From: Candidatus Humimicrobium oleiphilum
Lineage (GTDB): Bacteria; Actinomycetota; Humimicrobiia; Humimicrobiales; Humimicrobiaceae
Assembly (NCBI GenBank): GCA_002304935.1
Contig: DBPS01000027.1
Coordinates: 1 to 11,461 of the forward strand
Length of the DNA stretch: 11,461 nt
Reading direction: 5' to 3'
A program made the position numbers and the translations under genes. Under the pieces are notes generated by a model, which saw only the letters and a program-made list of their open reading frames with translations, searched no databases and had not been told where the DNA came from. Within the stretch, counting starts at the first letter, position 1; every line of letters begins with the position of its first letter. Below are positions 1-6,770 of this stretch, one piece after another.

Positions 1-1049
1 CCTCCGCTCTCCTCCCCTCCCATAAGTACGTCCTGCTTTAAGATCTCTTCTCCTATATACTTGAAACCTACTGGGGTGATAAAAATATCCAGATTATTTT
101 TCTGCGCTATTCTGTCTATTATTGAAGATGTGGTAACAGTTTTTACCACCCTTCCATCTGTTTTGCCATTTTTTATAAGATCATATAAGACAATTGCAAA
201 TATATGATGGGAGCTTATAAAATTACCGCTCTCTCCTATTACACCGATTCTGTCTGCATCTCCATCCACGCAAATGCCTATTTTTAAATTATTTTTTATT
301 ACAAATTCTATTGCTTCGTTCAGGTTTTCACCAATAGGTTCAGGATTAATACACCCGAAAGAGGGATTGAACATATTATGGATCTCGAATACATTTTTAA
401 TATTGTTTCTGTCGAAAAAAGATCTATACAGGCCCTGTGCTGCACCATACATCGGATCAATTAAAAAACCGAAATTAATATTCTTAATAATATCTAAATC
501 TATTATTTTTGCTATCTGCTGCCAGTATTTTTCTGTGAAGCTGACTTTTTTATATCCGTTTCTGTCATCAGAGATATTTTTCCTAAGAATATTTATTTCT
601 TCATCAAAGGAGTCGTCTGATAATCCTTTATTAATTATGCCTTCGATTTCATTTATTATATCCATTGTCGCAGACCCCCCGAACGGGCCTTTTATTTTAA
701 AGCCATTATAAATGTATGGATTATGGCTTGCGGTAATCATTATCCCCAGATCAGCATTTTCAGCAAGAACTGCATTTGAGAGTACAGGGGTAGGGATAAA
801 ATTCTCAGAAAGAAATGTCTCCACATTATTGAGCAAAAAAATTTCAGCAGCGCTTTTTGCAAAATAATCTGATAAAAATCTTGTATCATATCCGACTACT
901 ACCCTGGGGATTTTATTTTTAAGGACTTTTTTATTCAAAAGATACCGGCTTATACCATGGGCAATATACTCAATCTTTTCCACAGTAAAATCTTTTGCTA
1001 TTACTCCCCTGAATCCATCGGTGCCGAATTTAATTACTTTTTCACTCAT
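1..1049 (-). CDS. Phosphomannomutase/phosphoglucomutase (partial, C-terminus beyond window)
   Basis: Alpha-D-phosphohexomutase that interconverts hexose 6-phosphate and 1-phosphate in the cytoplasm; here it probably supplies mannose-1-phosphate for GDP-mannose. The 350 visible residues begin with FGTDGFRG (residues 8-15). They include the phosphoserine loop TASHNP with the catalytic Ser at 108, the Mg-binding loop DGDADR (262-267) and the sugar-specificity loop GGEESGG at the cut edge (344-350). Family members run to about 450-470 residues, so roughly 100-120, mostly domain 4, lie outside. The ATG at 1049 follows AAGGATATTTAAAT, a modest ribosome site. It lies about 117 nt behind the GDP-mannose dehydratase gene and is the last visible gene of the sugar-nucleotide block. 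The motifs do not separate mannose from glucose specificity; the mannose call rests on context. Confidence 0.9.
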   Translation of the reverse strand, partial: MSEKVIKFGTDGFRGVIAKDFTVEKIEYIAHGISRYLLNKKVLKNKIPRVVVGYDTRFLSDYFAKSAAEIFLLNNVETFLSENFIPTPVLSNAVLAENADLGIMITASHNPYIYNGFKIKGPFGGSATMDIINEIEGIINKGLSDDSFDEEINILRKNISDDRNGYKKVSFTEKYWQQIAKIIDLDIIKNINFGFLIDPMYGAAQGLYRSFFDRNNIKNVFEIHNMFNPSFGCINPEPIGENLNEAIEFVIKNNLKIGICVDGDADRIGVIGESGNFISSHHIFAIVLYDLIKNGKTDGRVVKTVTTSSIIDRIAQKNNLDIFITPVGFKYIGEEILKQDVLMGGEESG

Positions 1050-1099
1050 ATTTAAATATCCTTATTTCCTTAAAATCTTTTTAATTGATGACCACTGGC

Positions 1100-1129
1100 A
1101 GGATAACCATTAGCAGAATTACAGGTCAA
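1100..1129 (-). promoter_or_regulatory. Weak candidate promoter for the phosphohexomutase gene
   Basis: On the minus strand TTGACC (1129-1124) is followed after 18 nt by TATCCT (1105-1100), which match the -35 and -10 consensus at five and four of six positions. It lies in the 117-nt gap ahead of the gene. In AT-rich DNA such matches arise by chance, and readthrough from the dehydratase gene is an equally good explanation. Confidence 0.25.
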
Positions 1130-1166
1130 ATTTTTTAAAAATCATTAAGCTGATACAGTTTCAGAT

Positions 1167-2129
1167 CTATTTACATGTAAGTAACTTATAATCAGAATCA
1201 ACCATCATTTTCACAAGCTGCTCAAAACCAACCTTTGGTTCCCATTTGAGGATTTCCCTTGCTTTGCCTGCATCACCTATAAGCAGATCGACTTCAGCAG
1301 GCCTGATAAATCTTTCATCGATTTTTACATATTTTTTCCAGTCCAGGTTAAGATAGCCGAATGCAATCTCTATCAGCTCCTGAACGGAATGGGTTTTGCC
1401 CATCGAAATAACATAATTATCAGGTTTGTCATGCTGGAGCATAAGCCACATAGCTTCTACGTAATCTCCTGCAAATCCCCAGTCTCTTTTCGCATCAAGA
1501 TTCCCCATATACAATTCATTTGAAAGCCCAAGCTTTATCTTTGCTGCATTATATGTGACTTTTCTGGTTACAAATTCCAGGCCTCTTCTGGGAGATTCAT
1601 GATTAAACAGAATACCCGAACAACCAAATATATTATAACTTTCCCTGTAGTTCACGGTAATATAATGTCCGTATACCTTTGCAACTCCGTACGGGCTTCT
1701 AGGATATAGAGGAGTAGTTTCTTTCTGAGGGACCTCCTGTACTTTTCCAAACATTTCCGAACTGGAAGCCTGGTAAAATTTTATATCTTTATTGACATGC
1801 CTGATAGCTTCAAGAATCCTTGTCACGCCCAGTGCAGTAAATTCTCCGGTAAGTACAGGCTGAGCCCAGGAAGTCGGTACAAAAGTCTGGGCTGCAAGAT
1901 TATATATCTCATCCGGATTAGATTCTTTTACTGCGCTTATAATTGAAAACTGGTCCAGCAAATCAGCCTGGACAAGCTTTATTTTTTCTCTTATATGCTC
2001 TATCCTTCCAAAATTTTCAGAAGAAGATCTTCTGACCATACCGTATACTTCATATCCTTTGTCTAAAAGTAGTTCCGCCAGGTAAGAACCATCCTGGCCT
2101 GTTATTCCTGTTATTAATGCTCTCTTCAA
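1167..2129 (-). CDS. gmd: GDP-mannose 4,6-dehydratase
   Basis: Extended short-chain dehydrogenase that converts GDP-D-mannose to GDP-4-keto-6-deoxy-D-mannose using tightly bound NADP, the committed step to GDP-deoxyhexoses. The Rossmann loop is TGITGQDG (7-14), followed by MVRRSSS (31-37), typical of this family. The catalytic set is visible: Ser123 and Glu125 in ASSSEMFG, and Tyr147 and Lys151 in SPYGVAK. FNHESPRRG (175-183) and RPAEVD (276-281) are substrate-binding signatures of GMD. At 320 residues it is slightly shorter than many homologues (about 340) but looks complete. The start is TTG, chosen because GGGAGG stands 5 nt upstream and the Rossmann strand begins at residue 3. It lies 49 nt behind the guanylyltransferase gene, so product and substrate enzymes are co-transcribed. 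Confidence 0.95.
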   Translation of the reverse strand: MKRALITGITGQDGSYLAELLLDKGYEVYGMVRRSSSENFGRIEHIREKIKLVQADLLDQFSIISAVKESNPDEIYNLAAQTFVPTSWAQPVLTGEFTALGVTRILEAIRHVNKDIKFYQASSSEMFGKVQEVPQKETTPLYPRSPYGVAKVYGHYITVNYRESYNIFGCSGILFNHESPRRGLEFVTRKVTYNAAKIKLGLSNELYMGNLDAKRDWGFAGDYVEAMWLMLQHDKPDNYVISMGKTHSVQELIEIAFGYLNLDWKKYVKIDERFIRPAEVDLLIGDAGKAREILKWEPKVGFEQLVKMMVDSDYKLLTCK

Positions 2130-2134
2130 AAAAA

Positions 2135-2140
2135 CCTCCC
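2135..2140 (-). promoter_or_regulatory. Ribosome binding site supporting the TTG start of gmd
   Basis: GGGAGG on the minus strand, 5 nt before TTG at 2129. No ATG lies nearby in frame, so this site fixes the unusual start. Confidence 0.7.
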
Positions 2141-2144
2141 GATA

Positions 2145-2167
2145 ATTAAAAATAAATTGTTTTTAAT
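2145..2167. repeat. AT-only inverted repeat between guanylyltransferase gene and gmd
   Basis: Perfect 8-nt arms ATTAAAAA and TTTTTAAT separated by 7 nt, in the 49-nt gap. With no G or C in the stem it would be a weak hairpin. It could attenuate or process the transcript, or be chance in an AT-rich spacer. Confidence 0.3.
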
Positions 2168-2178
2168 GATTTTTTGAA

Positions 2179-3294
2179 TTAAAAAAATATTTCACCATCT
2201 TTGATTTTTGCGTCAACATTAATCTTAATATGGTTTTTTAAAATGTTATTATTACCGATTTCTGCATTATCACCAACGACAGAATTGTTTTCTATAATAA
2301 CTTTATCCTTGATAGCAGCATTATATGAAATGATTGAATCTTTTATAATGCAGTTCTTTCCTATCTTTACACCATCAAACAACACGCTGCCATTTATCGA
2401 AGAGCCTGCACCGATAATGCAATTATTTCCAATGACCGTAAGAGGGCTTATTACTGCAGAATTATCGATCTGGCAGTTATTGCCGATTACCAAAGGACTT
2501 GAGAGAAGGCTTTCTTTATGATAATTTGTATTTTCCCCGATTCTTATATGGTTAAAGATTTCTTTTTCCCTGAAATCAAATTTAATTCTGCCATTAAGGA
2601 TATCGTGGTGGGCTTGCAGATATTTTGCCGGCGTCCCCAGATCAAGCCAGTAAGCATTTGAAACAAAACCGAATATCTTATACCCTATTTCAAGAGCATT
2701 AGGGAACAGACCTCTTTCAAAAGAATAGTTATCACCCTGAGGGACAAGCTCCAGAAGGTTTCTTTCAATTATATATGTGCCTGCATTAATCAGGTTTGTC
2801 GTTATTTCATCCCAGCTTGGTTTTTCAAGAAATTTCTCTACTCTTCCATCTTCATCTATAGGTACCAGTCCGTAAGAAGTAGGATCTTCAACAGGTGTCA
2901 GGGCTATAGTTATATCCGATTTTTTATCCTTGTGAAACTTTATCATATCGGTCAGATTTATTGCTGAAAGAACATCTCCGTTAAAAACCATAAAGCTGTC
3001 ATTTTCAAGAAGATTTTCAAGATTTTTTACTGCTCCGCATGTGCCGAGAGGTTCCTCTTCCGTAATATAATTTATATTTACACCCAGGCTTTCACCATTT
3101 TTAAAGTATTCTTCAAATACTTTCGGAAGATATCCTATTGAAAGAATAATATCTTTTATGCCATGGGATTTTATCCATGAAATGAAATTATGCATAAAAG
3201 GCTTGTTGACAAGCGGGAGCATGGGTTTGGGATTTAAACACGTCAGAGGTCTTATTCTTGTTCCGAAACCACCTGCCAAAATAACTGCTTTCAT
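2179..3294 (-). CDS. Mannose-1-phosphate guanylyltransferase (nucleotidyltransferase with left-handed beta-helix)
   Basis: Makes GDP-mannose from GTP and mannose-1-phosphate. The N-terminal nucleotidyltransferase domain shows LAGGFGTRIRPLT (6-18) and PKPMLPL (22-28), FNGDVL with the metal-binding Asp107, EKPSW (157-161) and YWLDLGTP (215-222). This set resembles the GMPP/ManB-type enzymes rather than RmlA. From about residue 262 to 365 come hexapeptide repeats (IGNN, IGNNCIIGAG, IGKNCIIKDS, VGDNAEIGNN) that form a left-handed beta-helix. At 371 residues the length is normal. Its ATG overlaps the stop of the reductase gene as ATGA, with GGAGG 8 nt upstream inside that gene, so the two are translationally coupled. 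Specificity for GTP and mannose is inferred partly from the neighbours; a glucose-1-phosphate enzyme is the main alternative. Confidence 0.85.
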   Translation of the reverse strand: MKAVILAGGFGTRIRPLTCLNPKPMLPLVNKPFMHNFISWIKSHGIKDIILSIGYLPKVFEEYFKNGESLGVNINYITEEEPLGTCGAVKNLENLLENDSFMVFNGDVLSAINLTDMIKFHKDKKSDITIALTPVEDPTSYGLVPIDEDGRVEKFLEKPSWDEITTNLINAGTYIIERNLLELVPQGDNYSFERGLFPNALEIGYKIFGFVSNAYWLDLGTPAKYLQAHHDILNGRIKFDFREKEIFNHIRIGENTNYHKESLLSSPLVIGNNCQIDNSAVISPLTVIGNNCIIGAGSSINGSVLFDGVKIGKNCIIKDSIISYNAAIKDKVIIENNSVVGDNAEIGNNNILKNHIKINVDAKIKDGEIFF

Positions 3295-4253
3295 ACTATA
3301 TTCCTCCAGTAATACAAAGTATCTTTTAATGCTTCTTTAATAGAATACCCAGGCATCCATCCTGTATGTTTTTTTATTTTACCATTATCCCCATATATTA
3401 TTTCATTATCAACAGGTCTTAATTTTGAACTATCTATTTTAACAGATATTTTCTTTTCTTTGCTGAAAGAAATAAGGATTTTAAGGATATCAGAAATTCT
3501 AATTTTTTCTCCTGAACATATATTATATACTTCCCCCGGCTTTCCCTTATTCATAATATAATAATATGCATTTACTACATCCCTGACATCAAGAAAGTCC
3601 CGGTATGCTTCCAGATTGCCAACAAAAATCTCAGGCTTCCTTAATTTTTTTTCTATCTGGGCAATCTGTTTTGCAAAATCAGAACAAACAAAATCATCCG
3701 ATTGTCCTGGACCAATATGGTTAAAAGAACGGCTGACAAAAACAGGGATCTTATAACCCAGGTAATAAGTAATTGAAAAAAAATCAAGAGCCGCTTTGCT
3801 TATTGCATAAGGATTAGTAGGATATATTCTGGCTTCCTCCCTGATAGGTTCAGAAGAATTTTCAAAAATACCATATTCCTCTGCAGTACATACCGACAGG
3901 AACCTACATCTATTATTATGCTTCCTTATACTTTCGAGAAGATTGATGCCCCCAAAAACATTATTTTTAAAAGTATTTACAGGTTCTTTCCAGGAATTGC
4001 TGACAGATGCCTGAGCAGCAAGATGGTATATCTGATCCGGAAGAAAATCTTTAATCAGCTGCTCTACATTCTTTTCATCAGTCAGATCAATATCAAAAAG
4101 TTTAACATTTTTCTTGTCTCCCTTATATTTATCAAAAAAACTGCCTGTACTGATATCTATCCCGGCGATTATGGATGAATTATCAATTTTTGATAAATGA
4201 TTGGCAAGATATGTCCCTACAAAACCATTGATACCAGTTATTAATATTTTCAA
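3291..4253 (-). CDS. rmd: GDP-6-deoxy-4-keto-D-mannose reductase (GDP-D-rhamnose synthase, RMD type)
   Basis: Extended SDR enzyme predicted to reduce the product of the dehydratase to GDP-D-rhamnose with NAD(P)H. Visible motifs are the Rossmann loop TGINGFVG (6-13), YHLAAQASV (76-84), Thr123 in SVCTAEEYG, and the catalytic Tyr149 and Lys153 in NPYAISK. RSFNHIGPGQ (175-184), the RDFLDVRDVV stretch (218-227) and LRPVDN (278-283) are typical of RMD and of the closely related GDP-6-deoxy-talose synthases. GDP-fucose synthase (Fcl) is unlikely because its characteristic N-terminal motif is absent. The TTG start follows AAGGAAG by 4 nt. It is the first gene of a compact run with the guanylyltransferase and the dehydratase. 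The stereochemistry at C4 (rhamnose or talose) cannot be read from the sequence. Confidence 0.85.
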   Translation of the reverse strand: MKILITGINGFVGTYLANHLSKIDNSSIIAGIDISTGSFFDKYKGDKKNVKLFDIDLTDEKNVEQLIKDFLPDQIYHLAAQASVSNSWKEPVNTFKNNVFGGINLLESIRKHNNRCRFLSVCTAEEYGIFENSSEPIREEARIYPTNPYAISKAALDFFSITYYLGYKIPVFVSRSFNHIGPGQSDDFVCSDFAKQIAQIEKKLRKPEIFVGNLEAYRDFLDVRDVVNAYYYIMNKGKPGEVYNICSGEKIRISDILKILISFSKEKKISVKIDSSKLRPVDNEIIYGDNGKIKKHTGWMPGYSIKEALKDTLYYWRNIV

Positions 4254-4257
4254 AATT

Positions 4258-4264
4258 CTTCCTT
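4258..4264 (-). promoter_or_regulatory. Ribosome binding site supporting the TTG start of rmd
   Basis: AAGGAAG on the minus strand, 4 nt before TTG at 4253. The Rossmann strand KILITG begins right after the start, so no later start is plausible. Confidence 0.65.
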
Positions 4265-4303
4265 ATATCAAATTAGTAAAATATCCCGGAAATATTTTTA
4301 ATA

Positions 4304-4332
4304 ATTCTATATTTATTTTATATATAAATCAA
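4304..4332 (-). promoter_or_regulatory. Candidate sigma-70 promoter for the GDP-D-rhamnose genes
   Basis: On the minus strand TTGATT (4332-4327) and TAGAAT (4309-4304) are 17 nt apart, the preferred spacing, with four and five of six consensus matches. Transcription would start near 4297 and leave a leader of about 45 nt before the TTG of rmd. It lies in the 105-nt gap behind the glycosyltransferase gene. AT-richness raises the chance of a false match. Confidence 0.4.
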
Positions 4333-4358
4333 AGAAGTAAATACTTTTAACTTTTATT

Positions 4359-5321
4359 TTATCTTTTAATGCTTTTAAAGTTAGTATTTTTTGATTTTTG
4401 ATATTTAGCCCATGTTAAAAGAATCCTGGATCCCAGTATTGGCAGAACCAGGGGGATAAGTATGATTTTGAAGGACTTTTTATTGATTTTTAAAAAAAAC
4501 CTGAGGGCGCTTTTCTGCATCATCTTCTGCACTTTTACGGGATTATTATCCCCGCTCTTGCCAATATGATGCAGTATCCTTATATCTGGGTAATAAATAA
4601 CCTTATATCCTGATTTCCACATTCTGTAGCATAGATCCACATCTTCCACATACATAAAATACTTTTCATCAAAAAGACCGGATGCTCCCAGTGCGGTTTT
4701 TGAAATAATCATTGCTGAACCGGAAACCCAGTCTGTTTCAAAACTTTTGTCTCTGTCTGCATCTGCCATTTTGTACTGCCTGGAAAATCTGTTATCAGGA
4801 TTTATCAGAGATAGAATATTATGTGCGGCAGCGTTAACAAGTGATGGGAATCTTCGACAGGAATTCTGGATTGTGCCATCCGAATTTATTATTTTTGGCC
4901 CCAGGATGCCTATTTTTTCTGAAGGAACATCCTTTTTTATAAATTCCAATACATTTTTCAGGGAATTTTCATAAACTTCGGTATCGCTGTTGAGTAAAAA
5001 GAAATAGTCTGCAGAAGAAGAAGTAATTGCCTGATTGTTTGCATAAGCAAACCCCATGTTTTTATCATTCATAATGCTTCTAAAAAAAGCAAACCTGCTG
5101 CTGAAGTCTTCAATAAGCTCTCTGGAACCGTCGGTGGAATTATTATCTACAATGATTATTTCTATAAGCTCTTTGCCTGCTTCAGGAATAAATCTTATTA
5201 TGGAATCGATGCACTTTTCCAGATATTCTTTACTGTTATAGCTTACAACTATTATGGCAAGCAAAAAATCCGACACTGCTTCATCGGATTTAAAATATTC
5301 TTCTGTTTTGCTTTTTCCCAT
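4359..5321 (-). CDS. Family 2 glycosyltransferase (rhamnosyltransferase-like)
   Basis: GT-A fold enzyme predicted to move a nucleotide-activated sugar onto a growing glycan at the cytoplasmic face of the membrane. Motifs are IIVVSYNS (23-30), IIVDNNSTDGS (56-66), the DXD-equivalent LLNSDTEV (109-116), LGPKI (140-144), the acceptor-side DWVSGSAM (197-204) and EDVDLCYR (226-233). This arrangement is common in O-antigen and rhamnan transferases. A hydrophobic stretch at about 285-304 suggests membrane association. At 320 residues it is normal in length. The ATG at 5321 has no clear Shine-Dalgarno; GTG at residue 16 or TTG at 20 are possible later starts, since the catalytic fold begins near residue 20. 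Next to a GDP-D-rhamnose route, D-rhamnose is a reasonable guess for the donor, but the donor is not readable from sequence. Confidence 0.88.
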   Translation of the reverse strand: MGKSKTEEYFKSDEAVSDFLLAIIVVSYNSKEYLEKCIDSIIRFIPEAGKELIEIIIVDNNSTDGSRELIEDFSSRFAFFRSIMNDKNMGFAYANNQAITSSSADYFFLLNSDTEVYENSLKNVLEFIKKDVPSEKIGILGPKIINSDGTIQNSCRRFPSLVNAAAHNILSLINPDNRFSRQYKMADADRDKSFETDWVSGSAMIISKTALGASGLFDEKYFMYVEDVDLCYRMWKSGYKVIYYPDIRILHHIGKSGDNNPVKVQKMMQKSALRFFLKINKKSFKIILIPLVLPILGSRILLTWAKYQKSKNTNFKSIKR

Positions 5322-5344
5322 AATGCTTTAAAGTTCGGAAATAT

Positions 5345-5391
5345 AAAAGTAAAAGTTTTATGATATTTTATCATAAAAAACATTTACTTTT
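5345..5391 (-). terminator. Long nested hairpin at the 3' end of the flavoprotein gene
   Basis: An inner stem of 10 nt (TTTTATGATA at 5356-5365, TATCATAAAA at 5369-5378) with a 3-nt loop sits inside an outer stem of 9 nt (AAAAGTAAA at 5345-5353, TTTACTTTT at 5383-5391), joined by a small asymmetric internal loop. It covers the stop codon of the flavoprotein gene and separates it from the glycan genes. T-runs exist on the transcript side, but the stem holds almost no G or C. It is therefore an atypical terminator and could instead protect or process the mRNA. Confidence 0.45.
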
Positions 5392-6613
5392 TCCAGTAAT
5401 CCTTAAAAGAAACCCATGTCCGTCTTATAAGTCTTTCAAAATCACTGCCTGGCCAGTATTTATTTATTTCCTGTCTTTTTTTCAATGCTCTTTCAATGCT
5501 TGATGAAAAATAGCTTTTGATTTTCTGGTTTATTTCTTCAAGCATATTATAATCACCTGTTTTTAAAAAACCTGAAATATTATCGGAAATGATTTTTGAA
5601 GATAATACAGCATTATAAATTCCTGCTCCTGTTACAGGATTACATAATCCTGCCGCATCTCCTGCAAAAACAAAATTTAAAAAACTTACAGGGTATCTGA
5701 TTCCCCTGCATGGAGCTGTTCCCGTTATATTTTTTATGAGCTTCTCACCTCCACTGATAAAACCAGAGGTTCTGATATCTTTTTTAAACATGTTGTATCT
5801 GTCCTGTAGATTTTCTTTATTTTGGTTGCTATCACTGATTCCCATACCTATGCCCACATTAAGAGTATCTCTTTTGGGAAAAACCCAGCCATATCCGTTT
5901 GCAATATACGGATAAAAGAAAATCATGGCTTTATCTGAGTATTTATTTTTCTTTTTTATTGTCTCCTGATAAGCAAGAACATAACTGCTGCTATCTTCTC
6001 TGAAGGATGCCTTATCGATTATTCCCCTTAATTTTCCAGAAAATCCTTCTGCACAGGCAATGATTTTTGCATTTATAGCTATTGATTTGTCTGTATCCTT
6101 TTTAAAAACTGCTGCATTTACACTATCACTATTATTATTAAAAATAATATTTTTCCTTTTTTCGATAACAGCTTCTTTTTTTACCAAAGTATCATTATTT
6201 GCAAAATTATTTTTAATAAAATCATCAGGATTAATTTCTTTTTTATTTTTATTAAAAGATATAATCCTGTCAAAAGAAGCAGGATTTAAAAAAATACCTC
6301 CGTTTTTAATAAATATTTGTATGAGCGAATCAATAAATACTTCCCTGTCAAGCATAACTGAAGGTGAAGGAATTTCATTTTCCATCTTTCCATTTATATA
6401 AGTCTGCATGCTGCTTATTTCAGAATTGATGCCTTTTACCTTTTCCCTAAAAAGGGAAAAAAGGTTTTTTGAAACAAGTTCTGCACATCTTACAGGAAAA
6501 TCAGGAACCTTTTTTTTCTCGACAAGAATAGTTTTACAATCGCATAAGGAAAGAAAGTAAGCCAGAGAAGCTCCTGCAGGTCCTGCACCTATTATCAGGA
6601 CATCACAACTCAT
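5384..6613 (-). CDS. FAD-dependent oxidoreductase, geranylgeranyl reductase family
   Basis: Flavoprotein of the GGR/digeranylgeranylglycerophospholipid-reductase family. It shows the FAD fold VLIIGAGPAG (5-14) ending in Glu32, the family Cys43 in FPVRCAE, the YGWVFPK segment (241-247), and the second FAD motif AGDAAG...NPVTGAG (317-331). Known members reduce isoprenoid double bonds; one branch, LipT, occurs with lipoate-assembly genes. The start is taken at ATG 6613, with GGA 5 nt upstream and a normal N-terminus. The frame runs back to a TTG at 6640 that lacks a ribosome site. About 409 residues. An unusual Lys/Asn-rich insert lies at about 118-178, and the usual ADG motif before it reads CAEGFSG. 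It is a single gene between the lipoate-ligase fusion and the glycan genes. The substrate is unknown: membrane lipid, quinone side chain or lipoate assembly are all open. Confidence 0.85.
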   Translation of the reverse strand: MSCDVLIIGAGPAGASLAYFLSLCDCKTILVEKKKVPDFPVRCAELVSKNLFSLFREKVKGINSEISSMQTYINGKMENEIPSPSVMLDREVFIDSLIQIFIKNGGIFLNPASFDRIISFNKNKKEINPDDFIKNNFANNDTLVKKEAVIEKRKNIIFNNNSDSVNAAVFKKDTDKSIAINAKIIACAEGFSGKLRGIIDKASFREDSSSYVLAYQETIKKKNKYSDKAMIFFYPYIANGYGWVFPKRDTLNVGIGMGISDSNQNKENLQDRYNMFKKDIRTSGFISGGEKLIKNITGTAPCRGIRYPVSFLNFVFAGDAAGLCNPVTGAGIYNAVLSSKIISDNISGFLKTGDYNMLEEINQKIKSYFSSSIERALKKRQEINKYWPGSDFERLIRRTWVSFKDYWKK

Positions 6614-6675
6614 TTTTTCCGGTAAATTTAAATCCGCCAATGATAATAAAGTTATCTAAAAGTTCTAAAAATATA

Positions 6676-6695
6676 ATTATACATATAAGTATAAT
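6676..6695. promoter_or_regulatory. Inverted repeat, possible operator/promoter ahead of the flavoprotein gene
   Basis: Perfect 7-nt arms ATTATAC and GTATAAT with a 6-nt centre, about 60-80 nt before the ATG at 6613. Each arm contains a TATAAT-like -10 box, one per strand, so it could be a promoter element with dyad symmetry or a repressor site. No good -35 box is present at 16-18 nt. Chance is possible in such AT-rich DNA. Confidence 0.3.
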
Positions 6696-6751
6696 ATACA
6701 ATTTATCAAAATACCCTTTAAAATCATCTGAAGAAGATTGGAAAGTTCAGA

Positions 6752-6770
6752 TTAAGCTATTTCAGCTTAA
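6752..6770 (-). repeat. Small hairpin over the stop codon of the lipoate-ligase fusion
   Basis: Perfect 7-nt arms (TTAAGCT/AGCTTAA) with a 5-nt loop; the stop codon at 6764-6762 lies in it. No T-run follows on the transcript, so it is a poor intrinsic terminator. It might mark a processing point before the flavoprotein gene. Confidence 0.3.

Noticed and set aside
274..711. 145-codon open frame on the plus strand
   Set aside because: It lies antisense to the phosphohexomutase gene, whose catalytic motifs are intact; the product is low in complexity (Phe, Ile, Ser, Leu) and has no ribosome site.
1167..5321. Three genes of exactly 963 nt (dehydratase, reductase, glycosyltransferase)
   Set aside because: The proteins differ in family or sequence and show no sign of recent duplication; the equal length appears to be coincidence.
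6439..6464. GC-containing hairpin (TTTTCCCT/AGGGAAAA, 4-nt loop) inside the flavoprotein gene
   Set aside because: It falls in conserved-looking coding sequence of Lys, Phe and Arg codons near residue 60; a regulatory role cannot be separated from codon choice.
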